A DNA stretch of 64,000 nucleotides from Lumbricus rubellus (taxonomy: Eukaryota > Annelida > Clitellata > Crassiclitellata > Lumbricidae), in the NCBI GenBank assembly GCA_945859605.1, contig OX243827.1, positions 25,148,002 through 25,212,001 on the forward strand. The letters run 5' to 3'. This document shows, one piece after another, positions 30,559 through 51,570 of this stretch. The number at the start of each line of letters is the position of its first letter. Positions within the stretch are counted from its first letter, which is position 1. The notes under the pieces are model-generated. The model did no database searches and had not been told where the DNA came from. It saw only the letters and a program-made list of their open reading frames with translations. The translations under genes and the position numbers were made by a program.

Positions 30559-30612
30559 GGTTTTTCCAGCGTCTTGGGTTTTTCCAGCGTCTTGGGTTTT
30601 TCCAGCGTCTTC
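30556..30612. repeat. 18-bp direct repeat, three copies, in the Gpsm2 3' UTR
   Basis: GGGTTTTTCCAGCGTCTT repeated three times directly after the stop codon of Gpsm2. Confidence 0.85.
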
Positions 30613-30618
30613 ATCCGT

Positions 30619-40795
<10,177 letters not shown>

Positions 40796-40902
40796 TTTCT
40801 GACCTATTTAGCTTCTCACGTTCACACTAAGCGTGCATTAACGAGGAATTTTGATAAAAAGCATCGATATTATTATTATTATGATCGTCCATAATTATCC
40901 TC

Positions 40903-40910
40903 TGACGTCA
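40903..40910. promoter_or_regulatory. CRE palindrome TGACGTCA upstream of Gpsm2 exon 1
   Basis: A perfect cAMP-response/ATF element about 110 bases upstream of the Gpsm2 start codon. No TATA box is seen nearby. A regulatory role is inferred from position only. Confidence 0.35.
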
Positions 40911-40959
40911 TGAGAAGCTGCTGGTACTCTGAACATGTGCGACAGCTTATTTGGCGCTA

Positions 40960-41486
40960 TCATACTTCTTCGGCTGTCAGCGCAGTGCTGACGTTAAGCT
41001 TACTATTTAGGCCTAAATAATATTTTTAATTGCTCAAGCATTGAATAGAAGTGAAACAGAAGCTGATAAACACTTGATGTGATTGAAATGCTGTAAGAGC
41101 TTATGCATGATAGCCGATTGATGAGATCGCCATGATTTTTAAGCAGTGCTGCAAAGCCTAGAAAAAGAAGTGACTATGTAGGCCTAAGCCTAGGCCTATA
41201 TAAACGCCTATTAATAGACCTATAGGCCCCTACTTTTTATGCTGTGTTGGCGTAGTAAGTGGTAGGACAGCGTTCATATTTTAATACAAGTGTCTGGGCG
41301 CCGTCCATGACCAACCCAGGGCCATAGATATACACTCTATAAGCCCTGATTTTAGGCCGGAGTAATCTGCATGGTCAGTGAGTGGATGAGTCGTTGCTTG
41401 AGTAGGAGTAGGCCTAGGTCTATAATTTTTTTCGAGACACTCAGTCAGCGATTGAGACAGCAAGCAATAATAGCCTATTGAAATAT
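40960..41486. other. Non-coding sequence upstream of Gpsm2
   Basis: Contains several GGCCTA motifs; no gene or core promoter recognised. Confidence 0.4.
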
Positions 41487-41722
41487 GCACTTAATTGTTA
41501 TAGCTCCCCTTCAAGCTCATTACTCAGAGGCGCTCCCGTCTACAGAGCGGACACTGCATCGGAGTTTCACGCCGATGCGCTGAGCAATTGAGTGAAGGAC
41601 TTGCACAAGGTCCCTACGCAGCAACTTGATGTGGATTCGAACCTGCAGCGGCAGTGCAGCCCTTCGGTTGCAATTAGCCTAAGGCGACGAACATATCCAC
41701 TAGGCTACACAACCGCCCCCGC
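41487..41722 (-). mobile_element. tRNA-derived SINE
   Basis: Reverse orientation; tail GTTATAGCTCCCCTTCAAG at the left, B box and GTGG head at the right. Confidence 0.75.
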
Positions 41723-41759
41723 GGAATAGCTAAGTTACATTGTACCTATAACAGTCTCA

Positions 41760-41890
41760 GAAATGAACTTCTTGGTCTTTAGGCCTATTTTCCTTTTTCA
41801 CAAGCGTCTTGATCCATTCTCTTTGAGGTCGGGAGCGCCTCTGAGTAGTTTGTCTTAAAGTGGCGCTACATGAATTCATGATTGCGATTA
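41760..41890 (+). mobile_element. LINE 3' tail
   Basis: GGTCGGGAGCGCCTCTGAGTAG and GTGGCGCTACATGAATTC. Confidence 0.7.
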
Positions 41891-42250
41891 CTACTCAATC
41901 GCGTCTAGATTCTATAACAACGGATCCTATATGCGCTTGGCTAGACAAAATAATTCAGGGTGAGATAATTATGCCAGGGGGTTGGGGTTTCAAGTTGAAC
42001 TTCAACCCCCACCCTCCGTCTTTCTAAGAGCCCCATAGTAAAGTCTATTTTCACACCCCAATCCCAAGTGGATCATAGTCCAACCCCTTCCCCCAGTTAT
42101 TTTTTCACAATCCTCGATTCCTCACACTGGATATTTCTAACAATAGATCTCGAAGTTGGACTCATTGATTAGCTTTTCGCAAATCACCGTCGGCTGCCTT
42201 CAACGCCCACGCTGTAATTAAGAGACCGGGCCTTGATGGAGCAGTTGTTC

Positions 42251-42580
42251 CATGGGCGGAGACCTAGAGGGGACAGGGGGACAGTCCCCCAATAAAAGTG
42301 TTGGGGGAACGGCCCATGTATTGGTCCCTCCCCAATCGTTGAGCGTCAAGACTAAAAAAAGCATTGAAATTTTTTTGGCAGTGAAAAATAGACATTTTTA
42401 AAAAACGTTTTGGCCAGATGACTAAAAAAAGGTTATAAACTTTTTTGGCGGTGAAAAGATGAAAATTTTTCCTTGGAAAAAGGTCGTCAGAAATTTTCGT
42501 CCGTCAAAAAATCTCGCGTCTTTCCTTTGGCCACTCGTTCGCCCCCCACCCCCAAATCTCCGCCCAGGTCTCCGCCCATG
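42251..42580. mobile_element. hAT-like MITE with CATGGGCGGAGACC termini
   Basis: Perfect 14-bp terminal inverted repeats, 330 bp, non-coding. The flanking octamers agree at only five of eight positions, so the superfamily is by analogy with 5065-5523. Confidence 0.65.
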
Positions 42581-42883
42581 AGATCGTCCCCTTGACCGTG
42601 GAACATCTCGAGCGTCCACGTAATCTCCCATGGACAGCTACCTTTCCTCGGGCGAGCAACGGACACCCGTCTTTTGAAAGCGTTGTTAACACAACAATAC
42701 AGAAACACGCTGAAACTGGATCTCCTGATGACGCTGAAGTCCCCGGAAATGCTGATGACTTTGTCTAACGCCTTCTTCATTCATAATTCCGACAAGTTGA
42801 TTGGTTCCAGTCCACAGGATATTTTCAACGATGACTCGCTGTCTATCTCTCTTCCCTCCACACAAATTACTCGACTTTCCTGG

Positions 42884-42892
42884 TATAAATAG
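42884..42892 (+). promoter_or_regulatory. TATA box of the cysteine-rich peptide gene
   Basis: ggTATAAATAgg is a textbook TATA element. An initiator-like TCAGTG follows with A at 42922, 38 bases downstream, slightly further than usual. Both precede the donor at 43089 and the signal-peptide exon. Confidence 0.5.
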
Positions 42893-42921
42893 GACCCGAA
42901 AGAAGGAAATTATTGTGTTTC

Positions 42922-43088
42922 AGTGATTGCGATTGCAGTGCTTGTGAAATAAGGAAACTTTGGGAACTTCAACCGACTCGAGAAGGCTCAACGACATCGT
43001 GTGTTGACGTCAAAGTCGTGAACGAGTAGCCGAATAACTGTTCGACTTGGTAGCAGTTTCTAATAGCATTCTATCTACGTTCAACTTG
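42922..43088 (+). other. Putative 5' UTR exon of the cysteine-rich peptide gene
   Basis: Runs from the predicted initiator to the donor CTTG|GTAAGC. It would splice to the acceptor at 43838-43839 (pyrimidine-rich tract, then caatatag), seven bases before the ATG. Inferred from signals only. Confidence 0.4.
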
Positions 43089-43214
43089 GTAAGCTAACGC
43101 AATAGGTAGCCTACACACGTTCATGGTTCATATAAGACAGCGCATAATTATTTTAGGTAATAACTACTACAGTATTTCTAAAATATAAATTATGGCCTAT
43201 AGGCCTATATTGGC

Positions 43215-43325
43215 CTCTTTGTCTAATTTCTCATTGTTCTTGAGACTGCTCTATTCGTCCGGGGTTGGACAGTGGAGCGCTCCTGAGTAGACAGTCTTGA
43301 CGGGCGCTATATAAAATTGCTGTAA
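43215..43325 (+). mobile_element. LINE 3' tail
   Basis: TTGAGACTGCTCTATTCGTC, GGAGCGCTCCTGAGTAGAC and GGCGCTATATAAAATTG. In intron 1 of the cysteine-rich peptide gene. Confidence 0.7.
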
Positions 43326-43570
43326 TAGATTAACTTAGTTTTCAAACATCATAACTCATTTTCTGAGAGATCAATCAATTTTTTCACACACCGCTACCTA
43401 TAATCCTAGACCTAGGCCTATAAGAAAATTGAAAGTAATTGAAAATTGAAAGTCGTTGGGGAAAGTCGTTGGAATCTTGGACCTGCCTAAGGGCTCGAAC
43501 CCGTACTCTCCGCACTGCAGGCTGAACGACTTATAGGGCCTATAGACATTAGTAAGCCTATGCAATCGAC

Positions 43571-43714
43571 TCTTCTTCTTCAGTTCTCTGCCGTCAGGCA
43601 GGTTCATTATGTACAATGACGCCACGCATATCTGTTCTGTGCATCCATCTTTAGCTCTCTGTAACCGTCCTTTGTCATCATCCAGTCCAGTAGCATTGTT
43701 CTTGGTCTTCCTTT
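43571..43714 (-). mobile_element. RTE-like LINE 3' end fragment
   Basis: Near-identical reverse copy of 44448-44603, including CTGCCTGACGGCAGAGAAC and a GAAGAAGAAG tail, with a short internal deletion. Confidence 0.82.
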
Positions 43715-43845
43715 TGAACTACCTTGCACAAACAAACATAATACTGACAGGCCTAGTGGCCTACTCTGTAATACAGTACTTCTGCATTGTTGTCACAGTA
43801 TTTATCGCTTTCTGTTGCTGCTGTTTGTGCTCAATATAGTCGGAG

Positions 43846-43927
43846 ATGTCGCCAGTAAGTAAGATCAGCCGGAGTCTGTCGTTTCTTCTGCTTCTATCGT
43901 CAGTTTTCGTCATTCTTGTCTTTGACG
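43846..43927 (+). CDS. Cysteine-rich peptide gene exon 2: signal peptide
   Basis: ATG six bases after the acceptor-side TCGGAG; encodes [20 protein letters not shown] and seven more hydrophobic residues. Donor GACG|GTAAGC, phase 1. The exon is bracketed by inverted RTE-like LINE tails (43571-43714 and 44448-44603). Confidence 0.65.
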
Positions 43928-46900
43928 GTAAGCATACTTAAACGTATAATAGGTCTACACTACAGGAACGTAACTGTTAAAGCAATATTAAGGAGTCTGA
44001 TTCACCATTGAGCTAGAAATTGGAATCTTTACGATGACACAATGTTCTTGTTATTTTTGGTCAACCTTCAACTTCAAAATGTCAAATAACGCATGTACCA
44101 CGCTTATATAGCGGTGCTTGACACCATTTTAAAGGTGTCTAAACTGAGCCAGATGGTTAAGACGCTGGTGTGGAGTGTGGTACTGTATGGGTCGGAAACA
44201 TGGACAATGAGAAAGGATGACATAAGAAGATTGGAAGCTTTTGAAATGTGGATTTGGCGAAGAATGAAGCGTGTCAGCTGGAAGGAACACAAAACGAACG
44301 AAGAAATATTGCAGATGGTGGCAGAGAAAAGGGAAATGCTGGAGACAATACGGAGGAGGCAGAGAAATTGGATTGGCCACATCTTGAGGAGTGACACTAT
44401 AGTACGAGATATCATCGAAGGAAGAATGGAGGAGAAAAAGACAAGAGGAAGACCAAGAGCAATGCTACTGGATTGGATGATGACAAAGGACGGTTACAGA
44501 AGGCTAAAGATGGATGCACAGAACAGATATGCGTGGGCAGCGTGGCGTCATTGGACATATGAACCTGCCTGACGGCAGAGAACCAAAGAAGAAGAAACAA
44601 TAATAACAATTTCATTATTATTCAAAAGTTTTACGTCATCGTTTGCCGTTGACGACAATATAAAGAACTATGAGGGAAAAGCATCAAAAGTTACTATGCC
44701 GTGACACAAATTAACATATATGTAAGTGCTTGACCTAATTTTACAGGTGTCTAAACTGAGCGATCACCGCTCAATCGCCTACCGCTACCCAGACTTATAA
44801 GCTTATAATAGTAGTAGTATAGGCCTATATGTCGGGGAGCTGGAATAACCCCCGTCAAAGTTGCGTTTATTATATTATCTGACCAATCAAATTTTGTTTC
44901 ATGAATCTCTAAAGTCTTTTATTTTTGCAGTGGCTGACTAGGCCGTAGCTGGGAGGCGGGGGGCGTTTTGGGTGTTTGAACACCCCCACGGTCCACTGTG
45001 AGCAAGCACACCCCCGAACAAATCCTGGCTCGGACTTGGCGGTTGAGTTAGGAGCGCTCCTGAGTAATTTTCTTGGAGGGTCGCTACAGGCTATAAGTCC
45101 AAAGAATAAATGAAATACAAAATTAATTAATTAATTAATTAATTAATTAATTAAATTACAATTGTGATTTTATTCATGCAGTTGTTGATTTTAAGCTTAA
45201 ACTGATCGTACTGAAGCGTCCGAAATATCAGTCTCTAGGCCCTATCTAAAAAGGAATAAATCGTAAACCATGTATTATGTAAGTGTAGCCTAATTAGGTT
45301 ACATAGCCCTGACCCTAAAAGCTTCCTGGCATATGGGAATTTACCTTCTGCTCTCCCCTATTTCGACGGGCTTGCGGGGAGGGTAGGCCTACATCTCAGT
45401 CTAGACAAGAGTGATTTGGAGTAGCCTAACTATAAGAAATTAGCTGTCGTCATCCTTGCAGCTGCGGCTGATGATTAATTAGACGATTGGGAGAAGTCAC
45501 TCGCTCAGTTTCGGGTGTAACAACCTCATTATCTAAAGTCCACCCATAAAATACTCCCCCCCCCAACGGAGACAGAGAGATACCTCAGACGAAATTCAAC
45601 CAAACAAAACGATGAACCTAAGTCACTATAAGTCTGTCCATCTGTCTGGCAACGATACAAGGAAACCTTGTTCTACTACCAATCAGGAGTCAGAACCCAG
45701 ACGTATTTAGGCCTACAGTAACTAATGTATGCATGGATGAATGTCTGTAGGGCTGTATGCATGGATGAATGTATGTAGGGCTGTAGGGTTATGCGTCCAG
45801 TTCCTTCACAGTCCGTTTATGTAATTATTATCAGCACTCAGTTTATAAACGAATTTGATTGAATGTAGGCTATGTATAGTCCCATTTAAGAGACCGCAAG
45901 GCACACTCCCACACACATAATGATTTATCGTAACTAGAAATTCCCGCCATGAATGCACGTTCATTGTGTGCACGCATATTATGCACGCATCTGTAATAAT
46001 AATGAGCATAATTAGGCCTATAAAGTACGTAGTAGCCCGTCATCATTTAGCCTAGATCTACAGATAGCGATTGAAATAAATTGTCGTTTGACTCTTTTAT
46101 CCGACTCTAATGATCCAGATTCTGGCGAACGTATGAGCGATGTTAAACAACCATTGATAGCATTGACCCGTACAATGATACAAGACTCGGGCGTTGTCCT
46201 ATTAACGCCCTTGTATCTTGAAGGTGAATGGACTGCTAAACAGAGAGCACTGTTTAAATTCTACTGATGAATGGCTGACAATAAGCTAATGGAATGGTCA
46301 ATGAACAGGTGAACTGTCAGAAAGAAGGCGTTAGTTTCTTAATTATTACCGTATTGCACGCTGTCAGTGTCCATAGCTAATCTGGAAATGGAAAGTTAGA
46401 TTAAGTTATGGAGTAAGTAAGTGGTAGGTGGGTGGATGGGTAAGTTCACTGGTTAGTGCAATTGTGCATTTATTAAATGTTTTGTTTATAAAATTGGTTC
46501 ATAGGCTCACGTGTTCTTTCGTTAATTAATTAATTCATCCATTTATTCGTTCTTTTGTTCATTAGTTCACTCCTTACCGCTCGTTCATTTGTTCATTCAT
46601 CCATTCATTCACTCATTCATTGGTTAATATAAATGTCTTAAACGAATGAATGAATATTAATTATTAATTAACTCATTCATTCGTTAATTCGTTCGTTCAA
46701 TTGTTTATTCATTCAGTCATTTGTTCAACTGCTCATCCATCCGTCCATCCCTCCATTATTAATTAATTCGTTAATTCATCCATCCATCCATCCATCCATC
46801 CATCCATCCATCCATCAATCCATCCATCCTCCATCTGCTTTCTTTGTCCCTTTTCCGCAAACGTTTGAAAACCATTCTCTTTGATTATGGTTTGGTGTCA

Positions 46901-47167
46901 GGTCGGGAGCGCCTCTGAGGAGTTCTCTTGAAGTGGCGCTATATAGATGTTCGATTACAATTACAATTACAATTACATCTATCCATGCATTCATCTTTGC
47001 CCACAGATCTTTCAAGTGGGGGTCGTTCAATGGTGGACGCAGCAAAGAAGACGAATCCCCGTTCATTGTCATCACCATACCTCTGTCTCTTCTGCACTCG
47101 CTACACTGAAGTCTGCGATCCAGTAGCCGCCTGCTTCCCGTCAAGTGATGTCGGATTCAGCAGCTGA
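43846..47167 (+). CDS. Small secreted four-cysteine peptide precursor (spliced)
   Basis: Join of 43846-43927 and 47007-47167: 243 nt, 80 residues plus TGA. Residues 1-27 are a signal peptide (basic start, then a run of Leu/Val/Phe). The rest is [15 protein letters not shown], then a segment with four cysteines spaced C-x2-C-x6-C-x5-C (CLFC, EVC, AAC), ending SDVGFSS. The KK pair is a possible prohormone convertase site that would release a 38-residue peptide. The promoter elements, 5' UTR exon and AATAAA listed separately complete the gene. It looks like a neuropeptide, cysteine-rich hormone or host-defence peptide. I do not recognise the family, and an additional exon in the 3 kb intron cannot be excluded, although both junction phases already match. 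Confidence 0.62.
44108..44603 (+). mobile_element. C-terminus of a non-LTR retrotransposon polyprotein
   Basis: The frame reads [64 protein letters not shown] and [14 protein letters not shown], the standard C-terminal region of RTE-type endonuclease/reverse transcriptase proteins. It stops at TGA and is followed by a GAAGAAGAAA tail. The 5' part is missing (dead-on-arrival truncation). In intron 2 of the cysteine-rich peptide gene. Confidence 0.88.
45028..45160 (+). mobile_element. LINE 3' tail with (TTAA)n
   Basis: GGTTGAGTTAGGAGCGCTCC and GGTCGCTACAGG, then an AATTAATTAATT run at 45122-45155. Confidence 0.6.
45161..46500. other. Intronic non-coding sequence
   Basis: Intron of the cysteine-rich peptide gene; a ~36-bp direct repeat (ATGCATGGATGAATGT, 45727 and 45762) and nothing else supported. 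Confidence 0.5.
46520..46830. repeat. ATTC- and CATC-type microsatellites
   Basis: Degenerate TTCATTCATT over 46520-46700, then (CATC)n at 46777-46830. Confidence 0.8.
46840..46980 (+). mobile_element. LINE 3' tail
   Basis: GGTCGGGAGCGCCTCTGAGG, GTGGCGCTATATAGATG and an ATTACA-type tail. Confidence 0.72.
47007..47167 (+). CDS. Cysteine-rich peptide gene exon 3: mature peptide and stop
   Basis: Acceptor catctttgcccacag, phase 1, stop TGA at 47165-47167. Encodes the dibasic KK and the [20 protein letters not shown] segment. A LINE 3' tail with an ATTACA-type repeat ends about 30 bases upstream of the acceptor. Confidence 0.6.
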
Positions 47168-47308
47168 TAACATCCATCCATCCATCCTCTGCAACTGTAG
47201 TCTTTCCATCTCAACATAAAGGAAGATGATGATGATGACGAGAGATACCATCCAACTTGTTTATCGCGACATTCCATAACAATAATAATTACGTGACAGT
47301 GGTCATTC

Positions 47309-47314
47309 AATAAA
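47309..47314 (+). terminator. Polyadenylation signal AATAAA of the cysteine-rich peptide gene
   Basis: AATAAA 142 bases after the stop codon, a normal distance for a short 3' UTR. Confidence 0.5.
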
Positions 47315-47424
47315 CTTATTAAGATATTAATTAATTATTAAATTAATTACTTATTGTTGAATTTAAGAATATAATTATGTCTGTTATTTAACTGCGTGTC
47401 TCATGTTTTTGTTAGGGGTAGGCT

Positions 47425-47640
47425 ACAACAGGGTATTATAATGGTTAGCGCGCTGGGCCTTCACTCAAGAGGTTGGGGCCGTGGGAGTGGTTCAGGGCAG
47501 AAATTTATTTCGACGTTTCATCACCACCACCACCGCCACCACCATCACAACCCGTCAGTCCGTCCGTCCGTTCATCCATACCACGGATACCCATGTAGTA
47601 ATAGAGCCTACATAAGGGCGCTACATAAATCTCCAAAATG
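47425..47640 (+). repeat. tRNA-like retroposon fragment and LINE tail
   Basis: ATAATGGTTAGCGCGCTGGG and GTTCAGGGCAGAAATTT resemble the 14990 fragment; GGGCGCTACATAAATCTCC at 47610 is a LINE tail. Confidence 0.5.
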
Positions 47641-47945
47641 AGTGAAAGAATGAATGATTGGACGGATGAATGAACGAATGAATGAGTGAACGAACGAATG
47701 AACAAAAGAACGAACGAAGGAATGAATGAATGGATGAATGAATGAATGGATGAATGAATGAATGAATGAATGAATGGATGAATGAATGAATGAACGAACG
47801 AATGAACGAACGAACGAATGAATGAATGAATGAATGAACGAAAGAACGAATGAATGAACGAATGAATGAGGGAACGAACGAACGAACGAACGGACGAATG
47901 AATGAATGAATGAACGAATGAACGAACGAACGAATGAATGGGCAG
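47641..47945. repeat. (GAAT/GAAC)n microsatellite
   Basis: 300 bp of 4-bp units; the long Ser/His/Phe frames on the minus strand are artefacts. Confidence 0.93.
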
Positions 47946-48125
47946 TCCATCCTGCGCTATAACTATACTAAGCGACCTGTGAGTGTTTCTGATCATCGTA
48001 TCCATCTTTCGTGTTGACATAAACGTGGACTTGGCATAAGCCATAAAAGGCGCCTGCGCTATGACCCACTGACCTTTCGTGGCGGCTTCCGGATACTTAG
48101 CCGCGTGTGAGTTTTATTTCTTGCA

Positions 48126-48416
48126 GGCGACTCATCGTTTGTTCTATCGCGGAACAATCCTCGCAAGATTACAACTGCAGTGTTCATTGAACTTGCTTGT
48201 CTCTCGTCCTTCTGCTTAACCCGATTATCATTGTTACCGAATGTCATTGTGTATAAGTGGATCATCTTCATTTATCGGAACTGGTTCAGTCCGTTGTTTC
48301 ATGCAAATAAGTGCACTCATCGCCCCCCTTTTTCGTCGACCTCGGTCGTCCCGTGGGTCGCGTATAAATTAATGCGTACGTTCCTCTGTCTCATGGCAGC
48401 ATGCATGTACGTAGGC
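48126..48416 (+). CDS. Candidate orphan exon, hydrophobic open frame
   Basis: A good acceptor (gttttatttcttgcag) opens a 97-codon frame without stops, from GDSSFVLSRNNPRKI through two hydrophobic stretches to MRTFLCLMAACMY, where a weak GT follows before a stop. It looks somewhat like part of a multi-pass membrane protein, but no partner exon or family was recognised. Confidence 0.2.
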
Positions 48417-48644
48417 TAGGTGCGGTGAATGGGTATTGGGTATACCCCACGTTGATATCTAAAAAACTAAGATCACCTGTTTGGGCGTATATCTGTGTAG
48501 GTCTATGCTTGGGTACATGTGCAATTGTGCATTGTATGTACGCATGCATGCACGAAAGTATGTATTTGTACTTTTACATGTAGGCTAAGTAAGAAAACGG
48601 TTGTGCATAAGTCTGTATGTATGCATGTAAGCTACGATTGTTCC

Positions 48645-48880
48645 TTGTGGTGGTGGTGGTGGTTGTGGTGGTGGTGGTAGTGGTGGTGGTGGTTGTGGTG
48701 GTGGTGGTGGTGGTTGGGGTGGTGGTGGTGGTGGTGGTGGTGGTAGTGGTGGTGCTGGCGATGATGAAGATGATGACGATGATGATGATGATGATGATGA
48801 TGATGACGACGACGACGATAATGATGATGATAATGACGACGATGATGATGACGACGACGACGATGATGATGATGATGGAC
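48645..48880. repeat. (GGT)n/(GAT)n compound microsatellite
   Basis: GGT units to about 48755, then GAT/GAC units. Confidence 0.95.
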
Positions 48881-49052
48881 ACAGCACACGGGCCGTAGAC
48901 CCCACGCACGCCCAGAAACGCCGCAGAGACATCTAAGACTGAGTGAGGCAGACGACCAAAGACTATGAATCACCGGGATGACGTGGTAGCATGATGTCAG
49001 CAGATGGGTCAAGATCTAATTAGGTCAAGAGTGGTGTGTGTGTGGGGGGGGG

Positions 49053-49274
49053 TTACACCACTCCCCCATTAGCCGCCAGACTTGTTTGGACTCGATTGTA
49101 ACACCCGCTGATAAATCCACCGTCTAATTTTGATAGGAGAGCGTCAATTCGTACTGGTTCTTTGCTTCCGGTGTCCCGATATAAATTATCATCTGAAACA
49201 AAGTATCCCCGGCTTAAGTAACGTCCCCAGTTTCTTCTTTTGGTCCAGTTCACAACTTCCAAGTCATTACTCAT
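49053..49274 (-). CDS. Unrecognised 73-codon open frame
   Basis: Starts MSNDLEVVNWTKRRNW and has protein-like composition without low complexity. An E-box (CACGTG) lies just upstream. It has no recognised homologue, splice partner or termination signal and may be chance or a decayed element. Confidence 0.15.
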   Translation of the reverse strand: MSNDLEVVNWTKRRNWGRYLSRGYFVSDDNLYRDTGSKEPVRIDALLSKLDGGFISGCYNRVQTSLAANGGVV

Positions 49275-49934
49275 GATACACGTGGCTTAAAAATAGCCGA
49301 GTGAATAGCTTTATATTTTTTTTATAATAGAACACTTATTTGCATCAATTAGCGTCATCAAAAGCAAAAGCAAAGAAAGTTCGGCATTACATGGCGGCTT
49401 TGCATGAACATTAATTAGTTTTATAATAAAATACTGAATTGCGTTTTAAGAACACCTCTAAATAATTTTATAGCGAAATAATAAAAGTATAGAGAAACTA
49501 AATATCTGTAGGTCTATAAGACAAACTGGCAACTGTACTATAAAATTGTTCCAAAATAAAAATGCCAAATTGCTTAGTAATATAGGCTATAGCATATACT
49601 AAATAGTTTTGCAGTAAAACGGCTAGATACTTTCATAGTGACTATGCTTAATAACTTTATTGTAAAATACTAGCCTAAATGGTTCAAATCAATGGCTAAA
49701 AAACAAAATAGTTTTATAATAAAACATAGGCTACTAGGCCTATAAATAATCTTTAGGCCTATGCATGGCAGCCTAAAGCTAGAAAACGCACCTGCTTAAA
49801 CATAAACTTATAATTAACTTGAAAGTAGGCTATAACTGAATGTATTTGATTTCCATAGGACCATACCGTCTCTATGGAGAGAAAGAGGTCACCTATAGGA
49901 ATATTATTGCCTAAGTGGGCTATCATATTCTAAA
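49275..49934. other. Non-coding AT-rich sequence
   Basis: Repeated TTTTATAATAAAA-type motifs, about 30-60 bases apart; no gene. Confidence 0.5.
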
Positions 49935-50054
49935 ATGGAGCCGCTGGATGAAAAGTTGTTCATAAATAGATTTTCCGTTGACAGAGACTTTACAAGAGAG
50001 GAAGACTATTTATGGACACCGTCCGAAACTCGCACGAACACACAGAACGGATGA
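49935..50054 (+). CDS. Unrecognised 39-residue small ORF
   Basis: Starts MEPLDEKLFINRFSVDRDF and stops at TGA. Its charged, non-repetitive composition is protein-like, but nothing else supports it. Confidence 0.12.
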   Translation: MEPLDEKLFINRFSVDRDFTREEDYLWTPSETRTNTQNG

Positions 50055-50985
50055 TGTCATCGCTACCACACTAGAAAGTTCGCCATCAGACCTACACTCT
50101 GTCTTTCGAAAGGAAGGGGCCTAGAAAAGCCTAGTTGTTGGGCAAGATATGGGCCGAATGGCCCAGTTCAATGAACCATGTGGCCCCCATAAAGATTAAA
50201 AGGCACTAGAAGGAGGGCAGTCCCTTCAGTTAGCCACGATAGACATCCATTTCGCAGGATCCCCTATTTCTTGCAACTGTGCTCTCAAGGTCTCGAGCTC
50301 TCGGCATACATGCATGAGAGATTGGGCGACTATATAGTTCAAACCGTGAGGTAATTTTTGAAATTCTGCCATAAACAAAATATTATACACTGATTATAAA
50401 GCTGAGTTGTTTATAGAGAGATCAAGCGGAATCACATCAAGCAACAGATTTCTGTCCTGCCCGGGATTTGAGAACAGAAATCTTCAACCTCTTCGATGGT
50501 TGATGGTTTGGCACACTTAGCAAAAGAATATCGAGCATTGTGACAGTTAATGTAATGTAGGTTAACGCAATTTGTAATATATCTACATAATGTAGGCCTA
50601 AGCTTACATCTCCGGCTCATGATGCCGCTCATCCGAGCGGATCAACGCATCAATTGTTCGCTTGTAAGTTGTAGCCCAACTAGGCCTACTAATTGACAAT
50701 ACCAGGTATATAATTACAAAAATCATTAGCGTCGCCCTCCTTCATTATCCAGCGTGGGACTACAACTACTACAAGAGTAGGCTACAGGGAACCGGAGGAG
50801 TGGTGGAATTCATAGAATGAGTTAAAACAGCTTATTTTCATCGTGGGCGGAACAATGGAACCCTTTCATGTGCACCTTAATGGCACGGTTCTGAATTCCT
50901 AAGAAAAGCTGGTTGACAAATTTGACTGATGCTCTGGTCATCACGCCCACGTCTTGTTGGTACATATAGGTATTTACTTAAAGGG
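50055..50985. other. Non-coding sequence
   Basis: No supported feature. Confidence 0.5.
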
Positions 50986-51230
50986 CCATTAAAGAAGTTT
51001 ATAGCAAGAATAAGAATAAGAAAACGAAAGAAGGATGCGAGAAGAAGGAGGAGGAGGAGAGGGAAACATTGGAGAAGTGTAGGAATAGGAGAAGGTGAGA
51101 AGGAAAGAGAATGTCAGGGAGAAGAATAAGAGGAAGCGGATAAAGTATGAGGAGATGAAGGAAGAGAAGAAGAAGGAAGAGGCGGAGGAGGAAGAGGAAA
51201 AAGAAAATAATACGAAGAAAAACAGAACAA
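50986..51230. repeat. GA-rich low-complexity sequence
   Basis: AAGAAGGAGGAGG-type purine run; charged open frames are artefacts. Confidence 0.8.
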
Positions 51231-51359
51231 TAGTAGAATCCGGAGATCATTGGACCAAAACAATGCTGCGAATGCGGCTTCAATTTTTTCATCTCGGCAT
51301 ACCAGAAAGAAAGTAAACCAACGACCAGTCAGTCATTCGTCTCATCTTCTAGTACAGAC

Positions 51360-51570
51360 GTGCGGCCAGCGCTCTTACCGATGTAGCTATAGTCGGGCCA
51401 GTGCATGGTGATGCACGCTCGACTGTCAGATACAAATAAAGGCTACTAACTTACTTACTTACTTAATTAATTAAATACTTAAGTAATTTCTTGCCTACTT
51501 ACCTACTCTCCTATTTACTAGCTTGTTGACTTGTTTGCTGACTTACTTACTAACATACTTACTCACTTAC
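51360..51570 (-). repeat. tRNA-like retroposon end and (CTTA)n
   Basis: Minus strand TATAGCTACATCGGTAAGAGC resembles a tRNA A-box region; the plus side continues into ACTTACTTACTT. Confidence 0.5.

Noticed and set aside
44093..44572. Host gene encoding a 159-residue protein
   Set aside because: It is the C-terminus of a non-LTR retrotransposon polyprotein, truncated at the 5' end.
47505..48044. 179-codon minus-strand frame
   Set aside because: Mostly Ser/Phe/Ile/His repeats encoded by the GAAT/GAAC microsatellite.
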